31,123 bases of DNA from JBASRP01 sp044866075. GTDB taxonomy: Bacteria > Actinomycetota > AC-67. Under the pieces are notes generated by a model. It saw only the letters and a list, made by a program, of their open reading frames with translations, was not told the DNA's origin and ran no database searches. Every line of letters starts with the position of its first letter. Position 1 is the stretch's first letter. This document shows, one piece after another, positions 30,444-31,123 of this stretch. The DNA is taken from the NCBI GenBank assembly GCA_044866075.1, contig JBIOTQ010000062.1:1-31123 (forward strand), in the 5' to 3' direction. Position numbers and translations under genes: made by a program.

Positions 30444-31123
30444 GGCTGCGCGTCGCGCTGACGCACGTCTACGCTTGGCCGGAGGTGCGCCGGGGCGGGG
30501 AGCGTTACCTGCACGAGCTCGCCGGGGCGCTCGCCGATGCCGGGCACGACGTGTCGATCCTGTCGACGGCGCGCGAGGCGGGACGCGGGCGGCACCTCGG
30601 CGTCCGGACGCGCTACCTCCGCCGCCACGGACGCGCGCTCGAGCGCTGGTTCCCCGAGGTTGCCGACGAAGTGGCGTTCGGCGCTCAGGCGTTCGCACGG
30701 CTTGCGGCGCGCCGGATCGACGTGTGGCACGCCTTCGGCACGGCCGACGCCGCCGCCGCGGCGACGCTCGGCAGGGTTCGGAGGCTTCGGTCCGTCTACA
30801 CCGACCTCGGGATATCCGAGCGTCACTGGCGCGAGCGCAGAAGCGATCATCGCCTCTACGAGCACGTCGTCCGTCACGTCGACCGCTACCTCTGTCTCTC
30901 GGAGCACGCCGCCGTCGGTGTGCAGCGGGACTACGGGCGACGCCCGCTCGTCCTCGGAGGCGGCGTCGACCTCCGCCGCTTCCGTCCGGCGAACCGCAGG
31001 AGCCCGACGCCGGCGCTGCTTTTCACCTCCGACGCGAACGAGCCGCGCAAGAACCTTGCGATGCTCCTGGACGCCGTCGCGCTTCTCCGCCGCGACCACC
31101 CGGACCTGGAGCTGTGGCTCGCC
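30440..31123 (+). CDS. GT4 glycosyltransferase, N-terminal part (cut by the window edge)
   Basis: An open frame of 228 codons with no stop before the window ends. The translation begins MRLRVALTHVYAWPEVRRGG and has the GT4 N-domain pattern: a glycine loop (RRGGERYLHELAGAL), IDVWHAFGTADAA near residues 93-105, CLSEHAAVGVQRDYG near 152-166, LGGGVDLRRFRP, and the start of the donor domain (LLFTSDANEPRKNLAMLLDA). The donor-site E-x7-E region lies beyond the edge. ATG 30440 overlaps the stop of the GT2 upstream (ATGA), so the two are coupled and probably act on the same glycan. Confidence 0.85.
   Translation, partial: MRLRVALTHVYAWPEVRRGGERYLHELAGALADAGHDVSILSTAREAGRGRHLGVRTRYLRRHGRALERWFPEVADEVAFGAQAFARLAARRIDVWHAFGTADAAAAATLGRVRRLRSVYTDLGISERHWRERRSDHRLYEHVVRHVDRYLCLSEHAAVGVQRDYGRRPLVLGGGVDLRRFRPANRRSPTPALLFTSDANEPRKNLAMLLDAVALLRRDHPDLELWLA

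Noticed and set aside
1..31123. CRISPR arrays, tRNA/rRNA genes, insertion sequences or prophage genes
   Set aside because: No regularly spaced repeats, no cloverleaf-like sequences that I could recognise, and no transposase or integrase motifs in any frame.

Overview
The window is a dense, GC-rich (roughly two-thirds G+C by eye) bacterial cluster for making and exporting a cell-surface polysaccharide. I see 28 protein-coding genes, one of them frame-broken and two cut by the window edges. Only one intergenic stretch exceeds 300 bases. Three things suggest an actinobacterium or another high-GC lineage: strong GC bias at third codon positions, many GTG starts, and repeated TANNNT -10-like hexamers only 7-12 bases before start codons. 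The sequence alone does not support a genus. I see no tRNA, rRNA, transposase, integrase or CRISPR array.

Layout. The left edge holds the first 17 codons of a leftward gene with a signal-peptide-like start (1-53), then a 406-base divergent region containing a cobalamin-riboswitch-like RNA (about 331-446). This RNA leads into a polyprenyl-phosphate sugar-1-phosphate transferase (460-1956), the likely committed step. Next come a sulfatase-superfamily hydrolase (2006-3409), a GT2-methyltransferase fusion and a hexapeptide acyltransferase (leftward), and three methyltransferases (5725-8087). A rightward block (8178-15407) carries four closely packed GT4 glycosyltransferases, a Wzy/WaaL-like polytopic membrane protein and a fifth GT4. 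A leftward block (15409-18373) holds a GT4, a rhamnosyltransferase-like GT2 and a small Wzz-like protein. Then follow a GT2, a Wzm/Wzt ABC exporter (19295-21335), a methyltransferase and three GT2 genes. The right end carries a bifunctional ATP sulfurylase/APS kinase (PAPS synthesis), a second sulfatase-like gene interrupted by a frameshift, a methyltransferase, a GT2 and a GT4 running off the right edge.

How the genes fit together. Inferred pathway: the sugar transferase loads the first sugar phosphate on the lipid carrier; about a dozen GT2/GT4 enzymes extend the glycan; methyl- and acyltransferases decorate or cap it; the Wzm/Wzt exporter, whose ATPase has a C-terminal extension of the kind that binds glycan termini, moves it across the membrane; and the Wzy/WaaL-like and Wzz-like proteins polymerise, ligate or control length. 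PAPS synthesis beside sulfatase-like enzymes suggests that sulfate chemistry is involved, but no sulfotransferase is visible here.

Most worth a second look: the riboswitch-like RNA before a glycan gene; the sulfatase frameshift among CG-dinucleotide runs; Thr in place of Cys/Ser at the nucleophile position of both sulfatase-like proteins; PAPS synthesis without a sulfotransferase; parts of two export pathways in one locus; the leaderless-promoter pattern; and a possible CTG start codon.
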